A stretch of 64,000 nucleotides of DNA from Flavobacteriaceae bacterium (GTDB lineage Bacteria; Bacteroidota; Bacteroidia; Flavobacteriales; Flavobacteriaceae): assembly GCA_028281065.1 (NCBI GenBank), contig JANQKN010000200.1:1-64000 (forward strand). The letters are read 5' to 3'. Below the pieces are notes generated by a model that was not told where the DNA came from, did not search any database, and saw only the letters and a list, made by a program, of their open reading frames with translations. The position numbers and the translations under genes were made by a program. Below, one piece after another: positions 1-9,600 of this stretch; positions within the stretch are counted from its first letter, which is position 1; every line of letters begins with the position of its first letter.

Positions 1-2247
1 GGGCATGGTGTTGGCAGGTCTTTTGTTAACGGTAAACAAAGGGTTGTGCAGCAGGTCCAAGGAATATTCGAGTACACTGAATTTTGGATCCACGCTGGCA
101 GGCAAGGAATAGGATACTTCTAAAGAATCATTTTCGGAAACATTGTAGTGCAGTAAGAAATTACTATTTCTATTCCCCAGAACGACTCCTGTGCTATCGG
201 GTTCTACTTTCATGCCATTGTAAGCCATGGCATTGAAAGCCACGGTAGAGTCTGCATACAATCGTAAAATATGAACATCCCGTTTGGGCAAAAGGGTAAA
301 TGTTACTTCCTGGTTATTATCAATTAGAGTGTCTTTCTCTAATCTTAACTCGAATTCGGGGATATTAATACTGGGTGCTGGTGCAGCATAACGGTATCCC
401 GTATTGTATTTACTGCCTGATGAACTGGTAACGTATTTGGAAGCTTCCTCGGGACTGTCTCCTAGATACCCTCGAACCCATTCGTCTGGGTTTTGATCAT
501 AGGTAACCCAGTAGGAATTTCCATCGCTGGCATTTTGGTAATACAACAAACTGGTAGGTCTTTGTTGTTCTTCGGTATAATCACTATCGAAATGGGCACT
601 AATAAAGAACCCAAAAGCTAGGATAAAGAAAAAGATGGAAAACAAGCGCTTCATTCTATAATATCCGATCACATTATACACCAGACCAAACAATAGTACC
701 GTAAACACAGCACTAATCAACAGCATTCCCAACCCAAGCCCTACAGGGAAAAACTGAATGAGCGGAGCAAAAACGAAAATGGCAGGTGCACTCAATAGTG
801 CCATGAGAAGCAGGTTTGGCTTCTCCTGACGGATCATTACCCAAAGGGATAACAACCCAAAAAATACGGGAATGATAAAGTAAGCGCCCCCTTTTATAAC
901 AAAAAACACAACGGTATTGATGACCAACCACAAAAAGAGAGGAGCTATATAAGCACTGGCTTTATTGGTAATCTTGAACCTTCGGTACACCATAAAAGTA
1001 ATGGCTAAAGAAAGCACCACAAAAAAGGCAATATAGGTATGTCCGTTATAGGTAAAGCCATGATCTATTTCTTGGTATTGCGGATAAATCTTCAACAACA
1101 GGTTCCATCCAAAATACCCCAACAGTCCACTAATAATCAAAGAAGTAAGTAAGGCGCCAAACCCTTTTCCGATTTCTTTGGAATTCAGTTTGCCATTCTT
1201 AAAGCCCAGATATAGAAGAAATATAAAGATAAGTGTAGCCACCAAGAGCATGGGAAGTATCCAAGAAAACGGATAACTAATCATACGTATAAATGGAAGG
1301 TTTACGTACACATCGTCTTGATCGCTTTTTAATTGCGAGATGTCGGCATCGGCATAATGGTGTAGCAGTGGCAACAGATAACTTCCTTGGTGTTGCAAGG
1401 TTTTTTTATCTAGGTTTTCATAATTGTCATTCGCTGTGTGGTAATCGAAATGATCATCTATAAAAGCAAAGAACAGCCCATCGATATCCCCATCTTCGCG
1501 AAGTACCGTAGAATCGGTATCGTTGGGCAGCATTTTATAGATACTGTACATAAGGGAAGATGCTACGGGAAATTTTGCCCCGGCGTCTATAAAAGATTGT
1601 ATGATATGGTGATTCCCTTGATTGCTTTCCAAAATCATATTACTGGGGCCACCACTTCCACGGGCTTCAAAATTGAGTGCCAATCGGGCATCTTTGGCCC
1701 ATTCGTGCTGCTTAACAAAAAGTTGGGCACCATCCAGTCCTATTTCTTCGGCATCGGTAAATAAAACAACAATATCATTCTTGGGCTGAACCCCCTTGGC
1801 AAGGAAGGCCCGAAGGCTTTCCAAAATGGTCACCACCCCGCTTCCCGCATCACTGGCACCATAGGAAGGAACCATGGCGCTGTCATAATGCGAAAATATG
1901 ATCAAAGCATTCCCGGGTTGGGTCCCTTTAATCCGCCCTAGTATGTTTATGGGTCTTACCAACCCACCCCAATCGTTGTAGATAAATCCATCTTGGGTAT
2001 GTACATCGGCCAATCCTAGATTTTCTAGCTCTTGCACCAAATATTCCCTAACACGGGCGTGCTCGTCATTCCCAATAAAATGAGGCGCCTTTGTAATTTC
2101 CTTTAAAGGGACTAATGCGCGTTCTGCCGAAAATTCGGTCTCTGGGGCCGAAGCAGGAACCGCTTCTCTAGGCATGAGACTGTAAAAACTGTAATACGTA
2201 AGAGCCAATAGAAGTAAGAGAGAGAGGAAGGCGTGTTGTCGTTTCAT
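1..2247 (-). CDS. M28-family zinc peptidase with multi-pass membrane domain (partial, C-terminus beyond window)
   Basis: The reading frame is open from the ATG at 2247 to the window edge (749 codons, no stop), so the gene is truncated at its 3' end. Residues 6-22 form a signal anchor. The peptidase domain (about 40-300) carries the M28 metal and catalytic set: H120 in HYDSA, D133 in GASDAGSG, E167/E168 in TDAEEIG, E194 in NFEARG and H270 in HTANDNY. About seven hydrophobic segments follow (roughly residues 320-550), then a beta-rich soluble tail. This layout resembles eukaryotic ER metallopeptidase 1 type proteins and their Bacteroidota relatives. The expected role is aminopeptidase-like cleavage at the cell membrane; the substrate is unknown. 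It is transcribed away from the CBS-domain gene at 2381. Confidence 0.85.
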   Translation of the reverse strand, partial: MKRQHAFLSLLLLLALTYYSFYSLMPREAVPASAPETEFSAERALVPLKEITKAPHFIGNDEHARVREYLVQELENLGLADVHTQDGFIYNDWGGLVRPINILGRIKGTQPGNALIIFSHYDSAMVPSYGASDAGSGVVTILESLRAFLAKGVQPKNDIVVLFTDAEEIGLDGAQLFVKQHEWAKDARLALNFEARGSGGPSNMILESNQGNHHIIQSFIDAGAKFPVASSLMYSIYKMLPNDTDSTVLREDGDIDGLFFAFIDDHFDYHTANDNYENLDKKTLQHQGSYLLPLLHHYADADISQLKSDQDDVYVNLPFIRMISYPFSWILPMLLVATLIFIFLLYLGFKNGKLNSKEIGKGFGALLTSLIISGLLGYFGWNLLLKIYPQYQEIDHGFTYNGHTYIAFFVVLSLAITFMVYRRFKITNKASAYIAPLFLWLVINTVVFFVIKGGAYFIIPVFFGLLSLWVMIRQEKPNLLLMALLSAPAIFVFAPLIQFFPVGLGLGMLLISAVFTVLLFGLVYNVIGYYRMKRLFSIFFFILAFGFFISAHFDSDYTEEQQRPTSLLYYQNASDGNSYWVTYDQNPDEWVRGYLGDSPEEASKYVTSSSGSKYNTGYRYAAPAPSINIPEFELRLEKDTLIDNNQEVTFTLLPKRDVHILRLYADSTVAFNAMAYNGMKVEPDSTGVVLGNRNSNFLLHYNVSENDSLEVSYSLPASVDPKFSVLEYSLDLLHNPLFTVNKRPANTMP

Positions 2248-2335
2248 TAAAATAGGGTTTGGTTTTTAAAAGTACGCAATATTGAGGAAATGAAGCTGAG
2301 CTTTGTTTTGGGGCTTATTTTCATTTAAAAGCCAT

Positions 2336-2365
2336 TTCGGCAATCCATAATTTTTGCTATCTTTA
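2336..2365 (+). promoter_or_regulatory. Candidate Bacteroidota promoter for the CBS-domain gene
   Basis: TTCG at 2336-2339, an 18-base spacer and TATCTTTA at 2358-2365 approximate the Bacteroidota consensus TTTG-N(17-23)-TAnnTTTG, with one mismatch in each box. It lies 15 bases ahead of the ATG at 2381. This is motif matching only. Confidence 0.35.
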
Positions 2366-2380
2366 AGAAGCTAAAAACCT

Positions 2381-2851
2381 ATGGACATGGGAATTAAAAG
2401 TTACATTGGACGAAGAGCAAAACCCTCCAAAGGCTCTTCAGAAAACATTAAAGTGTCGGACTATATGAGTACCAACCTCGTCACCTTTACCCCAGACCAA
2501 AGTGTACTGGACGTGATGAATACTTTAATAAAAAAGAAAATTTCCGGGGGCCCAGTAGTGAATGAAAAATACGAGTTGGTAGGGATTATTTCTGAAGGGG
2601 ATTGTATGAAACAAATTAGTAACAGTCGTTATTACAATCAACCTATGGAAAATATAAAAGTGGAGCAGCATATGGTCACCGAAGTGGAAACCATAGATGG
2701 CGATATGAATGTTTTTGATGCCGCCGATCGTTTCCTGAACTCCCGAAGAAGACGTTTCCCTATTGTTAAGGATGGAAAGTTGGTAGGACTTATCAGTCAG
2801 AAAGACGTATTAAAGGCTGCTTTGGAATTAAAAGGGCATAGCTGGAAATAA
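2381..2851 (+). CDS. CBS-domain pair protein
   Basis: A 156-residue protein made almost entirely of two CBS motifs (about residues 25-80 and 90-150). Each has the usual hydrophobic-strand/helix pattern: VSDYMSTNLVTF opens the first and VEQHMVTEVETI the second, closing with LVGIISEGD and LVGLISQKD. CBS pairs bind adenine nucleotides such as AMP, ATP or SAM and act as energy sensors or as modules on other proteins. Here there is no attached catalytic domain and no signal peptide, so a cytosolic nucleotide-sensing or adaptor role is inferred. An ATG at 2387 is an equally possible start. It stands alone between the divergent M28 gene and the LRR gene. Confidence 0.85.
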   Translation: MDMGIKSYIGRRAKPSKGSSENIKVSDYMSTNLVTFTPDQSVLDVMNTLIKKKISGGPVVNEKYELVGIISEGDCMKQISNSRYYNQPMENIKVEQHMVTEVETIDGDMNVFDAADRFLNSRRRRFPIVKDGKLVGLISQKDVLKAALELKGHSWK

Positions 2852-2899
2852 ATTATATTTACCTTTTGCTATAAAGATCTTTAAGTTAAGATTATGGCT

Positions 2900-3805
2900 A
2901 TGAAATACCTTTACTTTTTACTTTTTGTTTTAACGGTTGGCATACTTCAGGCTCAAATTGTAAATATTCCCGACCCTAATTTTAAAAATGCACTGGTAAA
3001 CACTCTTTGTGTGGATACAGATGGAGATGGCGAATATGATGATGATGTGGATACGAACAATGATGGAGAAATACAGATGGCAGAGGCAGAGGCAGTTGTT
3101 TTTCTTCATGTTTCTGATCAAAACATTTCGTCCTTAGAAGGAATTCAAAGTTTTTTGAATCTTGAAATTTTGGGTTGTTCTCACAACGATTTAACAAGTT
3201 TGGATCTTTCACATAATAATAATCTAGTTACCTTGAGTTGTGGATTCAATCAATTGACTCTTTTGGATTTAAACAGCAATCCTAACCTGGAAATCCTTTG
3301 GTGCAGGGATAATCAATTGACCCACTTAGATTTAAGCAACAACCCCAATCTAAGAATAGTTTGGTGCACACAAAACCAACTTAGTAGTTTGGATTTGAGA
3401 AATGGCAATAATTCCAATATATGGACTATGTGGGCTTATGGTAATAGTGATTTGTTGTGTATTGATGTGGATGATGGAGATAATCCAACCACTTGGGGCT
3501 GCCACATCCCTTTTGGAGATGGTTGGTGTATAGACCCTTGGACGGGGTATAGTGATGATTGCTTATTAACTGTTGAAGATATATTGCTGGATTTTATTTC
3601 TATTTACCCAAATCCAGCAAGAAATGTTTTAGTTGTCGATACAAAACTTCCTGTGGATAGCATAAGTATATACTCTATACAAGGTAGTTTAATCAATAAA
3701 CCCTCATCTCCCACGATTGATGTTAGTGATCTAAAAGCAGGAATTTATATCGTAAAAATGTCCATATATGGACAGACCCTTATTAAGAAGTTTATAAAAT
3801 CTTAA
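2900..3805 (+). CDS. Secreted leucine-rich-repeat protein with T9SS sorting domain
   Basis: The signal peptide (MKYLYFLLFVLTVGILQAQ) favours the ATG at 2900; an in-frame ATG at 2894 adds two residues. Next come the module IVNIPDPNFKNALV and an acidic EF-hand/thrombospondin-3-like Ca site (DTDGDGEYDDD, DTNNDGEI). Three 21-residue LRR units of the pattern LtxLDLsxNPNLexLxCxxNQ follow, plus a degenerate fourth. The last ~75 residues are a T9SS type A sorting domain (IYPNPARN to IKKFIKS). The product should be exported by Sec, cross the outer membrane by T9SS and sit on the surface, perhaps in adhesion. It is a shorter paralogue of the minus-strand gene at 29846-31057, with the same N-terminal module. 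Confidence 0.85.
   Translation: MKYLYFLLFVLTVGILQAQIVNIPDPNFKNALVNTLCVDTDGDGEYDDDVDTNNDGEIQMAEAEAVVFLHVSDQNISSLEGIQSFLNLEILGCSHNDLTSLDLSHNNNLVTLSCGFNQLTLLDLNSNPNLEILWCRDNQLTHLDLSNNPNLRIVWCTQNQLSSLDLRNGNNSNIWTMWAYGNSDLLCIDVDDGDNPTTWGCHIPFGDGWCIDPWTGYSDDCLLTVEDILLDFISIYPNPARNVLVVDTKLPVDSISIYSIQGSLINKPSSPTIDVSDLKAGIYIVKMSIYGQTLIKKFIKS
3191..3379 (+). repeat. Three in-frame 63-base LRR repeats
   Basis: Three consecutive 63-base units encode 21-residue leucine-rich repeats with conserved L, N, NPNL and NQ positions. A fourth degenerate unit follows to about 3440. The DNA copies have diverged more than those of the paralogue at 30263-30766. Confidence 0.8.
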
Positions 3806-3887
3806 AGAACTTTAAGGCTCTTATTTTGTCAGGAACTTTATTCGTGAAATGTGAGTGACATCTTAGCACATAAGACCTATGCATAAC

Positions 3888-4574
3888 CTATTGCTTTGAA
3901 TCTTTCAAGGCTTTTTTGTGATCTGTAATTAGTAGTTTTTTGTCTTCACTTCCCCGTAAACTGAGTATTTTGGAATAAGGGTACCCTTCTATAGGTTGCT
4001 TTAGGCTTTTCCATTGGGCAATGCCTTTTACCGCAATTTCTTCCTCGAGGGCAATAATGCCTTCCTTGTATTTTAGTTGCTTGTTGAAACCCAGCCAGTT
4101 TTTACTGGATTCATGGTGTTTTTTTAGGTATTTTTCTAAATGGGGATCGGCACCCTGAAAGCTCCCAGAGTTTTTTTGGTGATCTTGGACTAAATAGACT
4201 TTTCGAAAACTATAAGCCTGGTCTTGTTTTACCATAACAATTTCTCCATTTTGTTCCAAAAAGAAATCTTGGGCTTTCATTTCATCAATTAAAGTTTTAT
4301 CATTTTTTCCACCAGTGTTTAGTACTTCTACATGATAAAAAATACAAGGTCGTTCGCTTATTGGGGCAATTAAAGGTTCTTTTGCGTGTTTGGCTTTGCC
4401 TACCACTTTTACGTACTCGCCTTCTCGTATGGATCCAATAGGCTTTGCTTTGGATTTGGCCATTTCACGGAGAATGATGGCTCTTTTACTGAAAAAATAA
4501 CTCAAAATGAGAACAGCAGCCATGAAAGAAAAAACAGTCAAAAAGATCCAAATGCCCGATACTGCTAGTGCCAT
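3888..4574 (-). CDS. Membrane protein with GIDE-like domain
   Basis: 228 residues. An N-terminal transmembrane segment (about 5-28) is followed by a soluble domain of the GIDE type: IGSIREGEYVKVVGKAK, then a proline-rich stretch ending in SERPCIFYHVEV, and a C-terminal IEEXIxVxG-like strand. The domain is known from eukaryotic MUL1/GIDE, where a RING finger follows it, and from many bacterial membrane proteins that, as here, have no RING. The bacterial function is unknown. The gene starts one base after the stop of the zinc-ribbon gene at 4576, so the two are probably cotranscribed with the outer-membrane protein at 4935. The domain assignment is from remembered pattern and moderately sure. 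Confidence 0.6.
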   Translation of the reverse strand: MALAVSGIWIFLTVFSFMAAVLILSYFFSKRAIILREMAKSKAKPIGSIREGEYVKVVGKAKHAKEPLIAPISERPCIFYHVEVLNTGGKNDKTLIDEMKAQDFFLEQNGEIVMVKQDQAYSFRKVYLVQDHQKNSGSFQGADPHLEKYLKKHHESSKNWLGFNKQLKYKEGIIALEEEIAVKGIAQWKSLKQPIEGYPYSKILSLRGSEDKKLLITDHKKALKDSKQ

Positions 4575-4575
4575 A

Positions 4576-4926
4576 CTAAAACTCCTTTTTTACGAGTAAA
4601 TAAAAATCATTGTCCAGGGCCAAATACCCTTGGTCGTAGACATAATGGTATACACTTCCCGTTTTTGTGGTGTAGATCCCGGTGATATAATCGAAAAGAA
4701 AACCGTGTTTCAACAAAGTAGCTTTGGTCACCTTTGTTTTTTCCTTAGCGTTCAAAGCTTCCAAAATTCGGTGGTTTTTCCGCAAACGGTTGTTGGTGGT
4801 ACGTACAATATTCTTGGTGTCCTTATTCAAGGCATTGTTATGGGCATTACGACAGGCATCACTGCAGAATTTTTTGTCGGCACGCCCAATGATCTTATCT
4901 CCACATTCCGGACAATGTTTTTCCAT
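4576..4926 (-). CDS. Small zinc-ribbon protein
   Basis: 116 residues. The N-terminus has CPECGDKIIGRADKKFCSDAC, a four-cysteine zinc ribbon of the CxxC-x(n)-CxxxC kind (DUF2116-like), followed by a basic helical linker (residues about 28-70) and a short beta-rich C-terminus with several Tyr. No signal peptide, so cytosolic. It could bind nucleic acid through the ribbon and basic segment, but nothing shows a target. It sits between two envelope genes with gaps of 8 and 1 bases, which points to one operon read from 5852 to 3888. Product unknown beyond the zinc site. Confidence 0.7.
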   Translation of the reverse strand: MEKHCPECGDKIIGRADKKFCSDACRNAHNNALNKDTKNIVRTTNNRLRKNHRILEALNAKEKTKVTKATLLKHGFLFDYITGIYTTKTGSVYHYVYDQGYLALDNDFYLLVKKEF

Positions 4927-4934
4927 ACCTAAAG

Positions 4935-5852
4935 CTATTCCTTTTTTTCGGAATCTTTTTCCTTTTCTGAAATATTGAAGCGATACACCGCTTCAAATCG
5001 CAAAAACAAACCTCCATTAATGTTGGGGTTGAGCTGGGTACGGTCATCCCCAAAACTGAAAGCTGCAAGCCCCAGGTCTATTTTCTCCCCTTGGTTGTAG
5101 ACTTCAAAATCGTTGCTGGAATACCCAAACTTAGCTTTTAAGAGTACACTTTTTTCCAAAAGATTGAATTGAAGGTAAGAAGCAAACTCCAATGAGCTTA
5201 GATCGGCATATACATTGGCGTTGTTTTCGTCTATATTGAAACTGCGTCCTATTCCGGTATAATCCAATCCATAAGTAAAGATACCTTGCGTGTAGTTTAT
5301 ATCTACCGAAACAGGCAGGGATACGTCCATCTCAAACTGCGAATTGGGGCTTAGGTAGTACCATCCAAAAATGGGGGTGCTAAAGACCCCAAAGGCTTCA
5401 CTGGAAGCATAAAACCCAAATCGGTATGCCAAGTTTTTCCTTTTCTGGTATTTAAGCAGTATGACCCCTCCCAGATAGAAATCATCCCCGTCTATATCGG
5501 CGTAGTCCGAAGCAATTTTGGGAAGTGCTACCAAAGTAGAGCTCCAACGTTCGTTCCAAGTAGCAGCCCAACCTACTTTAAGGGTACTGCTGTATAAGCT
5601 AGTGAATTCGCCTTGCGGGAATAATTGAAGATTGTTTCGGCTAAAGGCACCCCCGGTAATGATGGCGTGCTTATCGTTAAGGACCAAAGGGAGCGTGAGG
5701 TCGGCATCGAAGGTTTTAACCTGGGTACTGCTGTTGGTTCCTTCAAAATCATTGTTGAAGGTTTGTCCGTATCCCACTTTTAGTAAGTCCACATATTCTT
5801 GTCCGTGAAGTAAAGCGGGGAGCAGAAAGAGAACAAAGAGTAGCTTCTTCAA
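4935..5852 (-). CDS. Outer-membrane beta-barrel-like protein (DUF6268-type)
   Basis: 305 residues with a clear signal peptide (MKKLLFVLFLLPALLHGQ). The rest is a run of alternating amphipathic strands with aromatic ends (for example YRFGFYASSEAFGVF and FEMDVSLPVSV) ending in a strand with Phe/Arg residues (LFLRFEAVYRFNI) and a short charged tail. This matches uncharacterised Bacteroidota outer-membrane barrels of the DUF6268 kind. It is the first gene of the minus-strand trio. Its start codon faces the lipoprotein at 5976 across a 123-base divergent intergenic region. Function unknown; barrel topology is inferred from strand pattern. Confidence 0.6.
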   Translation of the reverse strand: MKKLLFVLFLLPALLHGQEYVDLLKVGYGQTFNNDFEGTNSSTQVKTFDADLTLPLVLNDKHAIITGGAFSRNNLQLFPQGEFTSLYSSTLKVGWAATWNERWSSTLVALPKIASDYADIDGDDFYLGGVILLKYQKRKNLAYRFGFYASSEAFGVFSTPIFGWYYLSPNSQFEMDVSLPVSVDINYTQGIFTYGLDYTGIGRSFNIDENNANVYADLSSLEFASYLQFNLLEKSVLLKAKFGYSSNDFEVYNQGEKIDLGLAAFSFGDDRTQLNPNINGGLFLRFEAVYRFNISEKEKDSEKKE

Positions 5853-5950
5853 TTTTGATGGTTATTAGTGCTGCTAAATATAGGAAAATTGTGTTAGTAA
5901 CTTGGGGAAATAATTTGATTTCAGATTCATGGCACATTCCAAAAACAAAG

Positions 5951-5958
5951 TATCTTTG
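5951..5958 (+). promoter_or_regulatory. -7 box TATCTTTG upstream of lipoprotein gene
   Basis: An exact match to the Bacteroidota -7 consensus TAnnTTTG, 17 bases ahead of the ATG at 5976. No convincing TTTG -33 element was seen at the right distance, so only the -7 box is claimed. Confidence 0.4.
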
Positions 5959-5975
5959 TTTAAAATCTACTACTT

Positions 5976-6497
5976 ATGAACATAAAAAAACTACTATTCA
6001 TCCTAACAATAACCCTTGTAGCGGTAAGCTGTAAAAATGACGACGATGGAGGCAATGCTTTCTTGTTAAGCAACGAGAACATTGCGGGGACTTACAACAT
6101 GACTTTCTTTGTTATAGACATCGTAACCACGACCGAAGTACAGGGAATTCCAGTAACTGCCAATACCGATGTGGTTGGGGATACTTTTCAGGTAATATTG
6201 GTGATGAACGAAAATGGAACCTACAACATATCTGGGGAGTACCGAATTACCACCACAGTAGAAGTGGCTGGGCAAACCGAAACCGATACGGAGATTCTCG
6301 TTATAGACGAAGACGGAACCTTTACGTTAGATGCCAATGCACAGACCCTTACATTGGATGGTGGGGTAGAATTCGAAGCAGGAACTTTCGATATCACCCT
6401 GTTTAACCAGAACGAGTTCAGAATGGTTCAGATGCGATCCGAGGATACACCTACCACTACCACCGATATTACTACAGAAATGCGCTTTGTGCGATAA
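5976..6497 (+). CDS. Lipoprotein, lipocalin-like
   Basis: 173 residues. The type II signal peptide ends LVAVSC, giving Cys 19 as lipidated residue, followed by a KNDDDGG segment; acidic residues after the Cys are compatible with surface-exposed lipoproteins in this phylum. The mature part is rich in Thr/Val strands beginning NIAGTYNMTFF and ending TEMRFVR, resembling small lipocalin-like lipoproteins. Ligand unknown. Monocistronic: it has its own -7 box and an intrinsic terminator at 6521. Confidence 0.65.
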   Translation: MNIKKLLFILTITLVAVSCKNDDDGGNAFLLSNENIAGTYNMTFFVIDIVTTTEVQGIPVTANTDVVGDTFQVILVMNENGTYNISGEYRITTTVEVAGQTETDTEILVIDEDGTFTLDANAQTLTLDGGVEFEAGTFDITLFNQNEFRMVQMRSEDTPTTTTDITTEMRFVR

Positions 6498-6520
6498 ACC
6501 ATTTCTTAAAATTTTAGACA

Positions 6521-6549
6521 AAGCACTGCTTTCCAGCAGTGCTTTTTTT
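6521..6549 (+). terminator. Intrinsic terminator
   Basis: AGCACTGCT, loop TTCC and AGCAGTGCT form a 9-bp stem directly followed by a run of seven T. It ends the lipoprotein transcript ahead of ileS. Confidence 0.85.
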
Positions 6550-6655
6550 ATGCCTGTTTAATTTTGGGTTAAATTCTGCTGTCAAGTCCCTCTATGTGTG
6601 GGGTTTTTGTATAAAAATTCCGTAAATTCGCACCCTTATTGAAAAACAAGGCCCT

Positions 6656-9600
6656 ATGAGCACAAAATTTAAAGAATACAAAGGTTTGGACCTTCCTAAA
6701 TTAGGAGAAGAGGTACTCGATTTCTGGAAACGTGAAAACATTTTCGAGCAGAGTATTTCCATTCGCGAAGGAAACGAGCCCTATGTATTTTTTGAAGGAC
6801 CCCCGTCGGCAAATGGATTACCAGGGATACATCATGTTATGGCAAGGGCTATTAAGGATATTTTTTGTCGGTATAAAACCCAGAAAGGATACAAAGTAGA
6901 CCGAAAGGCTGGTTGGGATACCCATGGGCTTCCCATAGAATTGGGAGTAGAAAAAGAATTGGGCATTACCAAAGAGGATATAGGCAAGAAAATCTCGGTA
7001 GAGGAGTACAATGCTGCCTGTAGAAAAGCAGTAATGCGCTATACCGATGTTTGGAACAAAGTAACCGAAAGCTATGGGTATTGGGTAGATATGGACGATC
7101 CGTATATCACCTATAAGTCCAAATACATGGAGACCGTTTGGTGGTTGCTAAAGCAGATTTACAACAAAGACCTTTTATACAAAGGGTATACCATACAACC
7201 CTATTCACCCAAGGCAGGTACAGGTTTGAGTTCGCATGAGCTTAACCAACCAGGAACGTATCAGGACGTGACCGATACTACCGTTGTGGCCCAGTTTAAA
7301 GCCATTAACGAAACCTTGCCGGATTTCCTTCAAGGTTTTGGCGATGTTCATTTCTTGGCTTGGACGACTACTCCTTGGACCTTACCCAGCAACACGGCAT
7401 TAACCGTTGGACCCAAAATAGACTATGTACTGGTTAAAACCTTTAACCAATATACATTCGAGCCTATCCACATTGTCTTGGCTAAGAACTTGGTTGGGAA
7501 ACAGCTTAGTGGAAAATATGAAGTTGTAGAGGACGAAAGCACTCTTTCCGAATACGAACAAGGAGCCAAGAAGATTCCTTTTGTGGTTGTAAAAGAATGT
7601 AAAGGAGCCGATCTAGTTGGGATTCGTTATGAGCAATTGCTTCCCTATGCTTTGCCTTACGAAAATCCTGAGAATGCCTTCCGTGTTATTTCTGGGGATT
7701 TTGTAACCACGGAGGATGGTACGGGAATCGTTCATACTGCACCTACCTTTGGAGCGGACGATGCCAAGGTAGCCAAAGAAGCTACACCCGAAGTACCACC
7801 TATGTTGGTAAAAGATGAAAACGACAACCTGGTTCCCCTAGTGGATCTACAAGGCCGTTTTAGACCCGAAATGGGCGAATTTGGAGGAAAGTACGTAAAG
7901 AACGAATACTACAACGATGGCGAAGCCCCTGAAAAGAGTATCGATGTAGAATTGGCCATCAAACTTAAAATAGAAAACAAGGCCTTTAAGGTTGAGAAGT
8001 ATTTGCACAGTTACCCCAATTGTTGGAGGACCGATAAGCCTATATTATACTATCCGTTGGATTCATGGTTTATACAAGTAACCTCGTTTAGGGATCGTAT
8101 GTATGAACTTAATCAATCCATCAACTGGAAGCCCAAGGCAACTGGAGAAGGGCGTTTTGGCAATTGGTTGGCCAATGCCAACGATTGGAACCTTTCCCGT
8201 TCCCGCTATTGGGGAATCCCATTGCCAATTTGGCGAACAGACGATGGTAAAGAAGAAATCTGTATCGGTTCTGTAGAAGAGTTGAAAGCAGAGATGGCGA
8301 AGTCGGTAGCGGCAGGTCATATGGACAAGGATATTTTTGAAGATTTTGTCGTGGGTGACTTTTCTGAAGAAAACTACGACACGGTAGATCTGCATAAAAA
8401 CATCGTAGACCAGATCGTGTTGGTGTCCCCGTCGGGTAAGCCCATGAAAAGGGAAGCCGACCTTATAGATGTTTGGTTCGATAGTGGTTCTATGCCCTAT
8501 GCCCAATGGCACTATCCTTTCGAAAACAAGGAAAAAGTAGAAGACACTTGGCGAAAAGCCGATTTCATTGCCGAAGGGGTAGATCAGACCCGTGGGTGGT
8601 TCTATACGCTACATGCCATTGCGACCATGATTTTTGACGATGTAGCCTACAAAAATGTAGTCTCCAATGGTTTGGTGTTGGACAAAAACGGACAAAAGAT
8701 GTCCAAGCGTTTGGGCAATGCCGTAGATCCCTTCGATACCTTGGCACAGTACGGTCCCGATGCTACGAGATGGTACATGATAAGCAATGCCAACCCGTGG
8801 GATAACCTAAAGTTTGATAGCGACGGAATTGCTGAGGTTAGAAACAAGCTGTTCGGAACACTATACAATACGTACAGTTTCTTCAGTCTATATGCCAATT
8901 TGGACGACTTTAATTATGAAGAAGCCGATATTGCTTTGGAAAGCAGATCTGAGATCGATCGATGGATCCTTTCCGAACTCAATACCCTCATCCAAAAGGT
9001 AGATGATGCCTATGCAGATTACGAACCTACCAAGGCTACACGTGCCATTTCGGAATTCGTTCAGGAAAACCTGAGTAACTGGTTTGTTCGCTTGAGCAGA
9101 AGACGTTTTTGGAAAGGAAGCTATGGCGAAGACAAGATAAGTGCCTACCAAACCCTACATACGTGTTTGGTCACCGTAGCCCAATTGGGAGCCCCGGTAG
9201 CACCCTTCTTTATGGACCGTTTGTACAAGGATCTTACTGCTGGGGTGGTTCAAAAAGCACCCGATTCGGTACACCTAAGTAACTTTCCTAAAGTAGATAC
9301 GACCTATATCGATAAGGAGTTGGAACGAAAAATGCAAAGGGCTCAGACAATAAGCTCCTTGGTTTTATCGTTACGACAGCGCGAGAAGATCAAGGTACGG
9401 CAACCTCTTCAGAAAATAATGATTCCTGTATTGGATGATTCGGAAAGGGAAGAGATCATGGCAGTATCCAATCTTATAAAGAGCGAGGTGAATGTAAAGG
9501 AGATCGAATTGATCGATGAAGGTTCGGGAATTTTGGTGAAACAAATAAAACCCGACTTCAAAAAATTGGGCCCTCGTTTTGGAAAAGACATGAAAGGGAT

